This document shows positions 24,892 to 33,836 of a stretch of 64,000 bases of DNA, piece by piece. The position numbers were made by a program, and so were the translations under genes. Every line of letters begins with the position of its first letter. The stretch's first letter is position 1. The stretch is from Cupriavidus sp. YR651 (lineage in GTDB: Bacteria > Pseudomonadota > Gammaproteobacteria > Burkholderiales > Burkholderiaceae), in contig NZ_FMYZ01000005.1 of assembly GCF_900101625.1 (NCBI RefSeq), forward strand, positions 186,001-250,000. Reading direction: 5' to 3'. A model generated the notes under the pieces. It was given only the letters and a program-made list of their open reading frames with translations, did not search any database and had not been told where the DNA came from.

Positions 24892-26037
24892 ATGAACGCA
24901 CACGAATTCGCCCACCAGTCCCTGCGCACGCGTCTGGTGCTGCGCGCCGGCGCCGTCCATGCGCTGCGCGAAGAGCTTGACCGCCTTGGCGTGAAGCGCC
25001 CCCTGCTGCTGACCAGCCCGCGCACCGCCACTTCGGCGCTGTATGCCACCGTGCAGGACTTGTTGCAGGATGGCGTCGCACTCTCGGTCAGCGATATCCC
25101 GGCGCATTCGTCGGTGCAGACGGCGACCCGTATTGCCGATGCCGCCCGCCGCGCGCAGATCGATGGTGTCGTGGCCGTCGGGGGCGGCAGCGTCAGCGAT
25201 ACGGCCAAGGCCGTGACGCTGCTGCTGGCCGAAGGTGGCGAACTGGCCCGCCACGCCAGCCGCTTCATCCCGCCGCGCCAGGTGATCATTCCCGCGCTGC
25301 TGGCGCCAAAGCTGCCGATCGTCTCGATACCGGTCACCGCTTCGGGCGCCGAAGTGACACCGTCCTTCGGCATCCGCACCGATGCCGGCACCAAGCTGCT
25401 GTTCTGGGACGCGCAGCTCGCCAGCCGCGTCGTGCTGGCCGACCCGGCGGCCACGCGCGATATCCCGGCGGCACTGCTGCTGAGCACGGCGATGAACGGG
25501 CTGGCGCATTGCATCGAAGGCCTCTACTCGACGGCGCGTTCGCCGATTGCTTCGGTGCTGGCGCTCGATGCCACACGCCGCTTTGGCAGCGCAATGCGAG
25601 ACCTGGCGCGCGACGCACAAAGCGAAGCGGCGCGCGCGGAACTGATGCTGGCTGCGCATATGTCCGGCATGGTGCTGGCCAGCGCGCGAAGCTGTCTCCA
25701 TCACGCGATCTGCCATGTGCTCGGCGCCACCTTCGGCGTGCCACATGGCGCGGCGAATGCCGTGATCCTGCCCCACGCGGTGCGCTTCAACGCGCCGGCG
25801 GCGCAGGCCGAAACCGATGCGGCCGCGCACGCGCTCGGCGGCAACGACCTGCCGGCGTGCCTGATGGCCCTGCAGGCGGACACCGGTGTGCCCGCACGTC
25901 TGCGCGACCTCGGTATCGCCCGCGACGCCCTGCCCGCCGTCGCCCATCACGTGATGGGCGAGCGCGGCCTGGCGTTCAACCCGCGTCCGGTGACAGACCC
26001 CGACGACGTCCTTTCGATCCTGATGGCCGCCTGGTAG
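24892..26037 (+). CDS. Iron-containing alcohol dehydrogenase, maleylacetate reductase-like
   Basis: A 381-residue group III dehydrogenase. It shows the nucleotide-binding GGGSVSDTAK, the middle MNGLAHCIEGLYS and the metal-ligand histidines in SCLHHAICHVLG and PHGAANAV. Where Fe-alcohol dehydrogenases have Asp in the DxxxHxxE pattern, this has Asn, as in maleylacetate reductases. So reduction of maleylacetate to 3-oxoadipate is the likely type of reaction, though substrates may differ. It is followed by a TfdA-like dioxygenase and FAH hydrolase, a set suggestive of aromatic or chloroaromatic catabolism. Confidence 0.85.
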   Translation: MNAHEFAHQSLRTRLVLRAGAVHALREELDRLGVKRPLLLTSPRTATSALYATVQDLLQDGVALSVSDIPAHSSVQTATRIADAARRAQIDGVVAVGGGSVSDTAKAVTLLLAEGGELARHASRFIPPRQVIIPALLAPKLPIVSIPVTASGAEVTPSFGIRTDAGTKLLFWDAQLASRVVLADPAATRDIPAALLLSTAMNGLAHCIEGLYSTARSPIASVLALDATRRFGSAMRDLARDAQSEAARAELMLAAHMSGMVLASARSCLHHAICHVLGATFGVPHGAANAVILPHAVRFNAPAAQAETDAAAHALGGNDLPACLMALQADTGVPARLRDLGIARDALPAVAHHVMGERGLAFNPRPVTDPDDVLSILMAAW

Positions 26038-26113
26038 GGCGTCTTGCCACACAGGCCCCGTATAGGCCCCAATTAAAGGCCCCCATAAAAGCCCCAACAT
26101 GGAGACACACCTC

Positions 26114-26992
26114 ATGAATATCGTGCCCAACGCCGACGGCTTCGGCGCCCGCATCGAAGGCCTGGACCTGTCCCGGCCGCTGACCGACGCCGACCAGACG
26201 CAGGTCGAACAGGTGCTCGGGCGCTATGGCGTGGTCAGCTTCCCGAACCAGTCGCTCGATGCCGCCAGCCTGAAGGCCTTCAGCGAGCGCTTCGGCGAGC
26301 TTGAGATCAACGTGGCCGGCAAATACCAGGAACCGGACATACCCGAGGTGATGATCCTGTCGAACATTGTCGAGGACAGCAAGCCGATCGGGCTCGCCGA
26401 CGCCGGGCAGGACTGGCATACGGACATGTCGTACAGCCGCATGATCGCGTTCTGCAACATCCTCTACGGCATCGAGATCCCGCATCGCGATGGCGAGCCA
26501 CTCGGCTGCACCGAGTTCTGCAACATGCACGCCGCCTACGACGATCTTCCGGCCGACATCAAGGCGCGACTCGACGGCATGACCGTGCTGCACGACTTCA
26601 ACAAGTTCTGGGAAATGATGCGGCGCGAGAAAGGCAGCCAGCGCCCGCCGCTCACCGAGGCGCAACGCGCCGCGAAGCCCCCGGTGTCGCATCCGGTGTT
26701 CCTGACGCACCCAATCACGGGGCGCAAGGTGCTCTATGCAAACCCGGGCTACTCGGTACGTATCAATGAGCTGCCGCCGCAGCAAAGCGACGAGATGCTG
26801 GCGTACCTGTTCGCGCACCAGCTGCAGGACAAGTACCGCTACCGCCACCGCTGGACCGTCGGCGATGTGCTGATGTGGGACAACATGGGCACGATCCACA
26901 ACGCCGTGGCCGACTACCGACCCGACGAGCGCCGGCTGATCAAGCGTTGCCAGGTCATGGCGAACCGCTTTTTCCCGGAGGCCATCGCATGA
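26114..26992 (+). CDS. TauD/TfdA-family 2-oxoglutarate/Fe(II)-dependent dioxygenase
   Basis: A 292-residue oxygenase. The iron triad is visible: His and Asp in WHTDMSY and the distal His in GTIHNAVADY, followed by the Arg of DERRLIKR that anchors 2-oxoglutarate. Start chosen at 26114, eight bases after GGAG; an ATG at 26099 is possible. Such enzymes hydroxylate taurine, 2,4-D or similar acids, releasing an aldehyde or phenol. The neighbours make an aromatic or herbicide-like acid a reasonable guess, not a proof. Confidence 0.9.
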   Translation: MNIVPNADGFGARIEGLDLSRPLTDADQTQVEQVLGRYGVVSFPNQSLDAASLKAFSERFGELEINVAGKYQEPDIPEVMILSNIVEDSKPIGLADAGQDWHTDMSYSRMIAFCNILYGIEIPHRDGEPLGCTEFCNMHAAYDDLPADIKARLDGMTVLHDFNKFWEMMRREKGSQRPPLTEAQRAAKPPVSHPVFLTHPITGRKVLYANPGYSVRINELPPQQSDEMLAYLFAHQLQDKYRYRHRWTVGDVLMWDNMGTIHNAVADYRPDERRLIKRCQVMANRFFPEAIA

Positions 26993-27915
26993 AGATCGCG
27001 ACATACCTGCACGACGGCAGGCCCGGCGTCGGCGTCTTGACCGGGGACGACCGCCTGCTCCCGGTGGCCGACTGGATCCGCGAGACGCAGGTGACGCAAG
27101 CCGTCGCGCAACGCTGTGCCGCCGCTGGCATCGAACCTGCGGCCGGTGGCATGCTGCGGCTGCTGCAGGCTGGCCCCTCGGCGCTGGCCGCGCTGGCCCT
27201 GCATGTGGAAGCCATGCGCGAAACCGGCCACGCCAGAATGATTTCTCGCGATGCCGTGACGCTGCTGGCGCCGGTTCCGCGCCCCGGCAAGATCGTCGCC
27301 ATCGGGCGCAACTATGCCGACCATGCGAAGGAAACCGGCGTGGCGCCGTTCGAGAAGCCGCGCATCATCGCCAAGCTGCCCTCGAGCGTCGCGGCACCGG
27401 GCACGGCCATCCCCTGCCCGCCCGACGTGACCAAGCTCGATTTCGAAGCCGAGCTGGCCGTGGTCATCGGCGTGCACGCAAGGCATATCGAGGCGGATGA
27501 CGTCCCGGCGGTCATCGCCGGCTATACCGTACTCAACGACATGAGCGCGCGCGAGTTCCAGTTCGACGTGTCGCCGCCGCAGACCACGTTTGCCAAGAGC
27601 CACGATGGCTTTGCGCCGATGGGCCCATGGCTGGTCACGCGCGACGAGGTGCCCGATCCCCAGGCGCTCACGGTAGAAGCCTGGCTCAATGGCGAGCCGA
27701 TGCAGCATGGCCACACCTCGGACATGCTGTTTCCCGTCAACACGCTGATTGCCTACCTGTCGCGCTTCATGACGCTGGAACCGGGCGATGTGGTGGCCAC
27801 CGGTACGCCCGCCGGCAGCGGTGCCTTTCGCAATCCTCCACGCTACCTGCGCGCCGGCGACAAGCTGCGCCTGGAGGTTTCAGGCGTGGGCGTGCTGGAG
27901 CACGGCATCGCCTGA
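26989..27915 (+). CDS. Fumarylacetoacetate hydrolase-family enzyme
   Basis: A 308-residue FAH protein with an N-terminal cap of about 95 residues and the core motifs VAIGRNYADHAKE, FEAELAVVIG, NDMSAREFQ and GDVVATGTPAG. The ATG overlaps the TGA of the TfdA-like gene (ATGA), indicating coupling. Length and NDMSARE match hydrolases/isomerases acting on 2-oxo-hept-3-ene-dioate or acylpyruvates. It lies between the dioxygenase and a Bug receptor in one operon. Confidence 0.9.
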   Translation: MKIATYLHDGRPGVGVLTGDDRLLPVADWIRETQVTQAVAQRCAAAGIEPAAGGMLRLLQAGPSALAALALHVEAMRETGHARMISRDAVTLLAPVPRPGKIVAIGRNYADHAKETGVAPFEKPRIIAKLPSSVAAPGTAIPCPPDVTKLDFEAELAVVIGVHARHIEADDVPAVIAGYTVLNDMSAREFQFDVSPPQTTFAKSHDGFAPMGPWLVTRDEVPDPQALTVEAWLNGEPMQHGHTSDMLFPVNTLIAYLSRFMTLEPGDVVATGTPAGSGAFRNPPRYLRAGDKLRLEVSGVGVLEHGIA

Positions 27916-27926
27916 CACAGCGCATC

Positions 27927-27980
27927 AGCAGCAACAACAGCAAAAGCAGCAGCAACAACAGCAAAAGCAGCAGCAGCAAA
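27927..27980. repeat. CAG/CAA-rich imperfect tandem repeat
   Basis: AGCAGCAACAACAGCAAA is repeated with three extra bases (27945-27965) and a shortened third copy to 27980. The repeat lies in the 109-base gap between the FAH and Bug genes. Lacking guanine pairing partners, the RNA would be unstructured, C/A-rich, a possible Rho or ribosome loading spacer. Confidence 0.6.
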
Positions 27981-28024
27981 CCGGCGCACCAGACGCCGCA
28001 TGCACGACATCCAAGGAGACAACC

Positions 28025-29026
28025 ATGAAATGCCCCCCGCACATCGCCGCCTGGCAGCGAATGGCCGCCACGCTCGTCGCAGTCGGCGCACTGTTCGGCA
28101 CCGCGCCTGCTGGCGCCGCCGGCACCTATCCATCAAAGCCCATCCGCATGGTCGTGGGCTTCGCGGCCGGCGGCCCGACCGACGTCATTGCTCGCGTGCT
28201 GGCGCAGGACATGAGCGCCACACTCGGGCAATCGGTACTGGTCGATAACAAGACCGGCGCCAACTCGCTGATCGCCACCAAGGAAGTCAAGGCCGCCGAC
28301 GCCGACGGCTACACGGTGCTGTTCGCCTCGCTTTCGCACAACGTCAACGCGCTACTGATGAAGGAGCGCGCCGGCTACGACCCGCTCAAGGACTTCGTGC
28401 CCGTATCGAACGCGGCGATGCTGCCGCTGGTGGCGGTCACGGCGGCGAATTCGCCCTATCAGACGCTGCCCGAACTGATCAAGGCAGCCAAGACTGGCGA
28501 CGGCGTCGTGAGTTTCGGTTCGGCCGGAAACGGCGGCTCGGGACACCTGGCCGCTGAACTGCTGGGGACGACGGCGAAAGTGCATATGACCCACGTGCCG
28601 TTCCGTGGCAATGGTCCCGCGCTGACCGAAGTGATGGCCGGCCGCGTATCGTTCACGTTCTACCCGATCATCGGCATCGCCGATTACGTGAACCAGAAGC
28701 GCCTGCGCGTACTGGCCGTCGGCACCGCCAAACGGCTGCCCGAGTTTCCCGATGCGCCGACGATGGCCGAATCCGGCTTTCCCGGTTTCGAGGAAACGGC
28801 ACCGTGGGTGGGACTGCTCGCGCCGGCCGGCACGCCCAGGGAGGCCGTCGACAAACTCCATGATGCGATGGTCAAGGCACTGGCCAAGCCCGCGGTGAAG
28901 GAGCGCCTGCGCAGCCTGGGCGCGATCCCGGTTGGCGACACGCCGGCCCAGTTCGCTGCCTACCTGAAACAGGATCAGCAGCGGTGGCAGCGTGTGATCC
29001 AGTCGGCCGGCATCAAGGCAGAGTGA
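28025..29026 (+). CDS. Bug/TctC-family periplasmic solute-binding protein
   Basis: A 333-residue receptor. Signal peptide ends APAGAAG, followed by the Bug motif YPSKPIRMVVGFAAGGPTDV, then NKTGANSLIA and DGYTVLFASL. Start placed at 28025 behind AAGGAG; a longer frame through the CAG repeat gives a polyglutamine head that is unlikely. It is in the operon with dioxygenase, FAH hydrolase and oxidase, so it probably binds the acid that this pathway degrades. Confidence 0.92.
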   Translation: MKCPPHIAAWQRMAATLVAVGALFGTAPAGAAGTYPSKPIRMVVGFAAGGPTDVIARVLAQDMSATLGQSVLVDNKTGANSLIATKEVKAADADGYTVLFASLSHNVNALLMKERAGYDPLKDFVPVSNAAMLPLVAVTAANSPYQTLPELIKAAKTGDGVVSFGSAGNGGSGHLAAELLGTTAKVHMTHVPFRGNGPALTEVMAGRVSFTFYPIIGIADYVNQKRLRVLAVGTAKRLPEFPDAPTMAESGFPGFEETAPWVGLLAPAGTPREAVDKLHDAMVKALAKPAVKERLRSLGAIPVGDTPAQFAAYLKQDQQRWQRVIQSAGIKAE

Positions 29027-29034
29027 GCGCGAAG

Positions 29035-30264
29035 ATGAGCGCGACGAAGAACGCCACGATGAACGCCTATTCGATTGGTGACCTGCGGGAGGCGGCGCGC
29101 AGGTATCTGCCGCGCGCCATTTTCGATTTCTTCGATGGCGGCGCCGAGGACGAAATCACGCTGGATGACAACGTGGCTGCTTTCCGGCGCATTCGCCTGG
29201 CGCCGCACACGCTCGTCGACGTGTCCTCGGTCCACACCGGCACCACGGTGCTGGGCGCCCCGGCGGCGATGCCGCTGGCCATCGCCCCGACAGGCGCGGT
29301 CGGCTTTGGCCGGCACGGCGGCGACGTGGCCATCGCGCGTGCGGCGGCGGCGGCCGGTGTGCCCTATACGCTGTCGAGCACCGCCACGGCCTCGATCGAG
29401 CGGATTGCCGACGCGGCGCCGGGACGGCTCTGGTTCCAGGCCTACATCCTGCGCAACAAGCCGTTCCTGCATGCCTGGATCGACCGCGCCTACGCGGCCG
29501 GCTACGAGGCGTTGGTCATTACGGTGGATCTGCCCGTGGGCGGCAAGCGCGAGCGGGACTTCCGCAACGACTTCCGCGTACCGTTCCGCTTCACACCGCG
29601 CAACCTCCTCGACTTCGCGACGCGCCCACGCTGGGCCATGAGTCTGCTGGCGCACGGCATGCCGGTGATGGAGAACCTGCAGGGCCTGGAGGCGGAAGCC
29701 CGGAGCGCCAGCGCCGTGGCATCGTCGGTCGGCCGCAACTACGATCCCGCATTCGACTGGGATGCGCTCGCCGCGCTGCGCGACCGCTGGCCGCGCAAGC
29801 TGATCGTCAAGGGCATTCTGCGACCTGATGATGCCGTGCGTGCGGCAGCGCTGGGCGCCGATGCGATCGTCGTATCCAATCACGGCGGGCGCCAGCTGGA
29901 CGGCGTACAGGCATCGATCGATGCATTGCCCCATGTCGTTCAGGCAGTCAAGGGCTGCGTGCCGGTGCTGCTGGATGGTGGCATCAGGCGCGGCAGCGAC
30001 ATCCTCAAGGCGCGCGCGCTGGGTGCGCAAGCCGTGCTCGTGGGCCGCGCCACGCTCTACGGCGTGGCCGCAGCGGGCGAGGAAGGTGCGCGCCGTGCGT
30101 TGACGATCCTGCAGGACGAATACATGCGAACGATGCAACTGTGCGGGGTGACGCGCACCGAGGCAATCTCGCGCGACCTGATCCTCGGCGAGCGCCAGGG
30201 GGCCGACGACGGACCGCGCTCAACAGAGTCCACCGCGCAAGCCCGCGTCGCCGTCCGCGCCTGA
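29035..30264 (+). CDS. FMN-dependent alpha-hydroxyacid oxidase/dehydrogenase
   Basis: A 409-residue flavoenzyme of the lactate/mandelate/glycolate oxidase family. Motifs: ARRYLPRAIFDFFDGGAEDE near the N-terminus, then the FMN and substrate regions with TGAVGFGRHG, LSSTATASIE, and the catalytic histidine in SNHGGRQLDG, followed by DGGIRRGSD. It oxidises an L-2-hydroxy acid to the 2-oxo acid. The starts at 29035 and 29059 are both plausible; neither has a strong ribosome-binding site. Last gene of the operon. Confidence 0.9.
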   Translation: MSATKNATMNAYSIGDLREAARRYLPRAIFDFFDGGAEDEITLDDNVAAFRRIRLAPHTLVDVSSVHTGTTVLGAPAAMPLAIAPTGAVGFGRHGGDVAIARAAAAAGVPYTLSSTATASIERIADAAPGRLWFQAYILRNKPFLHAWIDRAYAAGYEALVITVDLPVGGKRERDFRNDFRVPFRFTPRNLLDFATRPRWAMSLLAHGMPVMENLQGLEAEARSASAVASSVGRNYDPAFDWDALAALRDRWPRKLIVKGILRPDDAVRAAALGADAIVVSNHGGRQLDGVQASIDALPHVVQAVKGCVPVLLDGGIRRGSDILKARALGAQAVLVGRATLYGVAAAGEEGARRALTILQDEYMRTMQLCGVTRTEAISRDLILGERQGADDGPRSTESTAQARVAVRA

Positions 30265-30357
30265 CGCCGTCACGTCACCCGGGTTCGGCCGGAGACCCCG
30301 ATAGCCGGTTGGCACCCTTGGCCTTCGGGTCTGCGCGCACGGCGTTGCGCCGCACGA

Positions 30358-31266
30358 CTATGCCTCGTCGATCTCGAGGAAGCGGGCGGCGAGGAAATCG
30401 ATCAGCGCACGAACGGACGGCAAGAGGCCGCGGCGCGACGGATACACGGCATGGATGACGCCACCCCGCGGCTGCCACGCGGGGACGAGATGGACAAGGC
30501 TTCCTTGCCTGAGCTGATCCGTGATCAGCATGGACGGCAAGCACACGGTGCCGACCCCCGCCATGGCCGCGCGAAGCAGCGTGAGCATGTCATCTGTCAC
30601 AAGCCTGGGTACATGCCGCACTTCGGCGGAGGCGCCTTCCGGGCCTTCCAGTCGCCATACGTGGCTGGGCTGCGCCGGACCCAGGTCGAGCGTGGGCAGG
30701 TGTGCCAGATCCGCCGGAGACCGCAGATCGGCCTGGCCCGCGAGGAGGCTGGGGGCGGCCACCACGCACCATGCCCGCTCGGCCAGCACCTTCATCACGA
30801 GATCGCTGTCGTCCAGCGGCGGCACCCGTACCCGGATGGCCACATCGATGCGCTCTGCAATCACGTCGACGCGCCGGTTCGTGGCCTCGAGATGCACAGT
30901 CACCTTGGGGCACGCCGCCATGAACTCCGCCACCATGTCGCCGACTCTCGCGTGAAGCAGCGCCACGGGGCAGGTGACCCGGACAATGCCCGTTGGCTCC
31001 GATCGCGTCTGGTCGATCGCCTGCTGTGCCGCTTCGGCTTCCACCAGCACCGCCTTGCAATGCCCGTAGTAACTGCGCCCGATCTCGGTCACCGAAAAGC
31101 GCCGCGTGGAGCGCTGGATCAGGCGCACACCGAGTCGCTCCTCCAGCAGGGCAATGCGACGGCTGAGCTTGGACTTCGGGATGCCGAGTGCGCGGCTGGC
31201 GGGCGCGAAGCCTTGATGGTCCACCACCTGCGCAAAGTAGAAGAGATCGTTCAGGTCCTGTTGCAT
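30358..31266 (-). CDS. LysR-family transcriptional regulator
   Basis: A 302-residue regulator: MQQDLNDLFYFAQVVDHQGF, then the winged helix ASRALGIPKSKLSRRIALLE, a marker of the PvdL/AaeR-like LysR subgroup, and the effector half with GVGTVCLPSMLI. It is divergent from the pirin gene at 31397 across 130 bases, so it probably controls the pirin and the two isochorismatase-family genes. The C-terminal end near 30358 is close to the convergent oxidase gene. Confidence 0.88.
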   Translation of the reverse strand: MQQDLNDLFYFAQVVDHQGFAPASRALGIPKSKLSRRIALLEERLGVRLIQRSTRRFSVTEIGRSYYGHCKAVLVEAEAAQQAIDQTRSEPTGIVRVTCPVALLHARVGDMVAEFMAACPKVTVHLEATNRRVDVIAERIDVAIRVRVPPLDDSDLVMKVLAERAWCVVAAPSLLAGQADLRSPADLAHLPTLDLGPAQPSHVWRLEGPEGASAEVRHVPRLVTDDMLTLLRAAMAGVGTVCLPSMLITDQLRQGSLVHLVPAWQPRGGVIHAVYPSRRGLLPSVRALIDFLAARFLEIDEA

Positions 31267-31396
31267 CGCGGCATCGTCATCGTCCTATGGATAGAACACA
31301 GAGGATAGCTGACGCGGTCTACCGATATGCGCATTGCATGCCTATGCTTTTGATCACCGCCACCGGACAAACCGGCCGACCAATCAGGAGCATCGG

Positions 31397-32272
31397 ATGA
31401 AGAAGATTCTGGGTATCTATAGCAGTCCACATGGCCACTGGGTCGGCGATGGCTTCCCCGTACGCACGCTGTTTTCGCAAGCAAACCTCGGCAATCGCGC
31501 CAGCCCTTTCCTCATGCTGGACTACGCGGGCCCGGCTCACTTTGCGCCGACGGCCGCGCGTCGCGGTGTCGGCGAGCATCCGCATCGCGGATTCGAGACG
31601 GTCACCATTGTTTATCAAGGCGAACTGGAGCACCGCGACTCCACCGGCCAAGGCGGAAAGATCGGCCCTGGCGACGTGCAATGGATGACCGCCGCGGCAG
31701 GGATTCTTCACGAGGAATTCCACTCGGAGGCGTTCGCAAGACAGGGCGGCACGCTTGAGATGGTGCAGCTCTGGGTCAACCTGCCGGCGCGCGAAAAAAT
31801 GAGCGATCCGGGCTACCAGACGCTGCTTGACGCAAGCATCCCCCAAGTTGCGCTGCCTCGCGGCGCGGGATCGGTGCGAGTGATTGCGGGCGAATTTGGT
31901 GGCGCCCGCGGGCCAGCGCGTACGTTCACGCCGATCGACGTGTGGGATGTCCGCCTGCTGCAAGGGAGTCGTGCCGAGTTCACGGTCCCGGCCGGGCGCA
32001 CCGCGCTGATGACCGTGCTGCACGGCAACGTAACGGTCAACGGCACGCAGTCGGCACATGAGGCCCAGTTGGTCGTGCTTGAACAGGCGGGCACCGGTTT
32101 CACGCTCGAAGCCGACAGCGACGCCACGATCCTGCTGCTCTCCGGTGAGCCGATCGCCGAACCGGTGGTGAGCTACGGGCCGTTTGTCATGAACACACAG
32201 CAGGAGATCGAGCAGGCCCTGTCGGACTATCGCAGCGGTCAGTTCGGGCGCATTCCCGCCGGCATCGCCTGA
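31397..32272 (+). CDS. Pirin-family protein
   Basis: A 291-residue two-cupin protein. The metal-site signature is present: [12 protein letters not shown], and the later [16 protein letters not shown] with the second histidine and glutamate. Bacterial pirins are iron proteins; some are quercetinases or regulators of redox and dehydrogenase complexes. Here the context is a LysR regulator and two YcaC-type hydrolases, so a role in oxidation of an aromatic or in stress response is possible. AGGAG lies 7 bases before ATG. Confidence 0.9.
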   Translation: MKKILGIYSSPHGHWVGDGFPVRTLFSQANLGNRASPFLMLDYAGPAHFAPTAARRGVGEHPHRGFETVTIVYQGELEHRDSTGQGGKIGPGDVQWMTAAAGILHEEFHSEAFARQGGTLEMVQLWVNLPAREKMSDPGYQTLLDASIPQVALPRGAGSVRVIAGEFGGARGPARTFTPIDVWDVRLLQGSRAEFTVPAGRTALMTVLHGNVTVNGTQSAHEAQLVVLEQAGTGFTLEADSDATILLLSGEPIAEPVVSYGPFVMNTQQEIEQALSDYRSGQFGRIPAGIA

Positions 32273-32385
32273 TATCGCCGCCGAGGTCAACCCACGTCCT
32301 GGCGCGCGGCGGCTCGTCGCGCGCCATCACCTGGCAGCCGGCCCGTTTCCGGCATGCCAAACAACGCAGTTCCAGGAGATTTACC

Positions 32386-33063
32386 ATGAGCGCTCCAGTC
32401 AACTTCAACGGCAAGGTTCCGAAGATCGACCCTGCAGATACCGCCATGCTGCTGATCGATCACCAGAGCGGTCTGTTCCAGACCGTGGGCGACATGCCCA
32501 TGCCAGAGTTGCGCGCACGCGCCGCCGCACTGGCCAAGATGGCCACCTTGTCCAAACTCCCCGTCATCACCACGGCGTCGGTGCCGCAAGGGCCCAACGG
32601 CCCGCTGATTCCGGAGATCCACGAGAACGCGCCCCACGCACGCTACGTCGCACGCAAGGGCGAGATCAATGCCTGGGACAACCCGGAGTTCGTCGCGGCG
32701 GTCCGGGAGACCGGCCGCAAGTCGCTGATCATTGCCGGCACGATTACCAGTGTCTGCATGGCGTTCCCCTCCATCAGCGCGGTGGCGGATGGCTATCGGG
32801 TCTTTGCCGTGGTGGATGCTTCCGGCACATACTCGAAGATGGCGCAGGAAATCACGCTGGCCCGAGTCGTGCAGGCGGGGGTGGTGCCGATGGACACCGC
32901 CGCGGTCGCCTCCGAATTGCAGCAGACCTGGAACCGGCCGGACGCGCAGGAATGGGCGGATGTCTATACCCGGATCTTCCCCGCCTACCAGTTGCTGATC
33001 GAGAGTTACGCGAAAGCGCAGGACGTCGTGACTCATCACGAGATTCTCGACTCGCAACGCTAA
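32386..33063 (+). CDS. Isochorismatase-family hydrolase
   Basis: A 225-residue cysteine hydrolase. Catalytic triad residues: Asp in [10 protein letters not shown], Lys region in [11 protein letters not shown] and Cys in [10 protein letters not shown]. Substrates of the family are amides (nicotinamide, isochorismate, biuret-like) and cannot be deduced. It follows the pirin gene and precedes a paralogue with about the same layout (33092), an apparent tandem pair. The N-terminal ten residues are extra relative to the YcaC form. Confidence 0.88.
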   Translation: MSAPVNFNGKVPKIDPADTAMLLIDHQSGLFQTVGDMPMPELRARAAALAKMATLSKLPVITTASVPQGPNGPLIPEIHENAPHARYVARKGEINAWDNPEFVAAVRETGRKSLIIAGTITSVCMAFPSISAVADGYRVFAVVDASGTYSKMAQEITLARVVQAGVVPMDTAAVASELQQTWNRPDAQEWADVYTRIFPAYQLLIESYAKAQDVVTHHEILDSQR

Positions 33064-33091
33064 TCAAAAGATCCTTCCCTAGGAGTTGATG

Positions 33092-33718
33092 ATGACCAAG
33101 ACCTACAAGCGACTGGACAAGAACGACGTCGCCGTCCTGATGGTGGACCACCAGGCTGGATTGCTTTCGCTGGTGCGGGACATCGAGCCGGACAAGTTCA
33201 AGAACAACGTGCTGGCACTGGCTGACCTGGCCAAGTACTTCAAGCTTCCCACGGTGCTGACCACCAGTTTCGAAGACGGTCCGAATGGCCCGCTGGTGCC
33301 GGAATTGAAGGCAATCTTTCCGCAGGCACCGTTTATTCCCCGGCCCGGCCAGATCAATGCGTGGGACAACGAGGATTTCGTCAAGGCGGTCAAGGCCACG
33401 GGCAAGAAGCAGCTGCTGATCGCCGGCGTGGTGACCGAGGTCTGCGTTGCGTTTCCCGCACTGTCGGCCATCGCCGAGGGCTTTGACGTGTTCGTGGTGA
33501 CCGACGCATCCGGTACGTTCAATGAGGTAACGCGGCATTCCGCATGGAACCGCATGGCCGAAGCCGGTGCGCAACTGATGACCTGGTTCGGCGTGGCATG
33601 CGAGCTGCATCGCGACTGGCGTAACGATATCGAAGGGCTCGGTACGCTGTTCTCGAACCATATCCCGGACTACCGGAACCTGATAACGGCCTACACGATG
33701 GCGAAGGCCGCCAAGTAG
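33092..33718 (+). CDS. ycaC: YcaC-type isochorismatase-family hydrolase
   Basis: A 208-residue protein whose length equals that of YcaC. Catalytic residues: Asp in VLMVDHQAGLLSLV, Lys-like region in PGQINAWDNEDFV and Cys in TEVCVAFPALS. Start at 33092, six bases after AGGAG; alternatives at 33086 and 33089. It is a tandem paralogue of the gene at 32386. YcaC forms octameric rings in Pseudomonas; the substrate is not established. Followed by a strong hairpin. Confidence 0.88.
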   Translation: MTKTYKRLDKNDVAVLMVDHQAGLLSLVRDIEPDKFKNNVLALADLAKYFKLPTVLTTSFEDGPNGPLVPELKAIFPQAPFIPRPGQINAWDNEDFVKAVKATGKKQLLIAGVVTEVCVAFPALSAIAEGFDVFVVTDASGTFNEVTRHSAWNRMAEAGAQLMTWFGVACELHRDWRNDIEGLGTLFSNHIPDYRNLITAYTMAKAAK

Positions 33719-33750
33719 ACCCCGCCAATCGCTCTGCAACTGGCGATCTG

Positions 33751-33784
33751 CGTCGGGAACGGGGCTTTGCCCCCGTTCCCGACG
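33751..33784 (+). terminator. Strong 14-bp hairpin after ycaC
   Basis: Perfect 14-base arms, CGTCGGGAACGGGG and its complement, enclose the six-base loop CTTTGC. There is no T-tract, so it may stop transcription only with help or protect the 3' end. It separates ycaC from the porin gene. Confidence 0.65.
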
Positions 33785-33836
33785 GTCGTCCGCTGTGGGA
33801 CGCCGCTGTCGTGTCGAGCGTGCCAACCGCCTCAAG

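Noticed and set aside
24853-26154. 433-codon frame opposite the maleylacetate-reductase-like gene
   Set aside because: No recognisable domain and no ribosome-binding site; the opposite strand has clear catalytic motifs.
27788-28024. Polyglutamine N-terminal extension of the Bug receptor
   Set aside because: The extension runs through the end of the FAH gene and the CAG repeat. A strong AAGGAG and a signal peptide mark the start at 28025.
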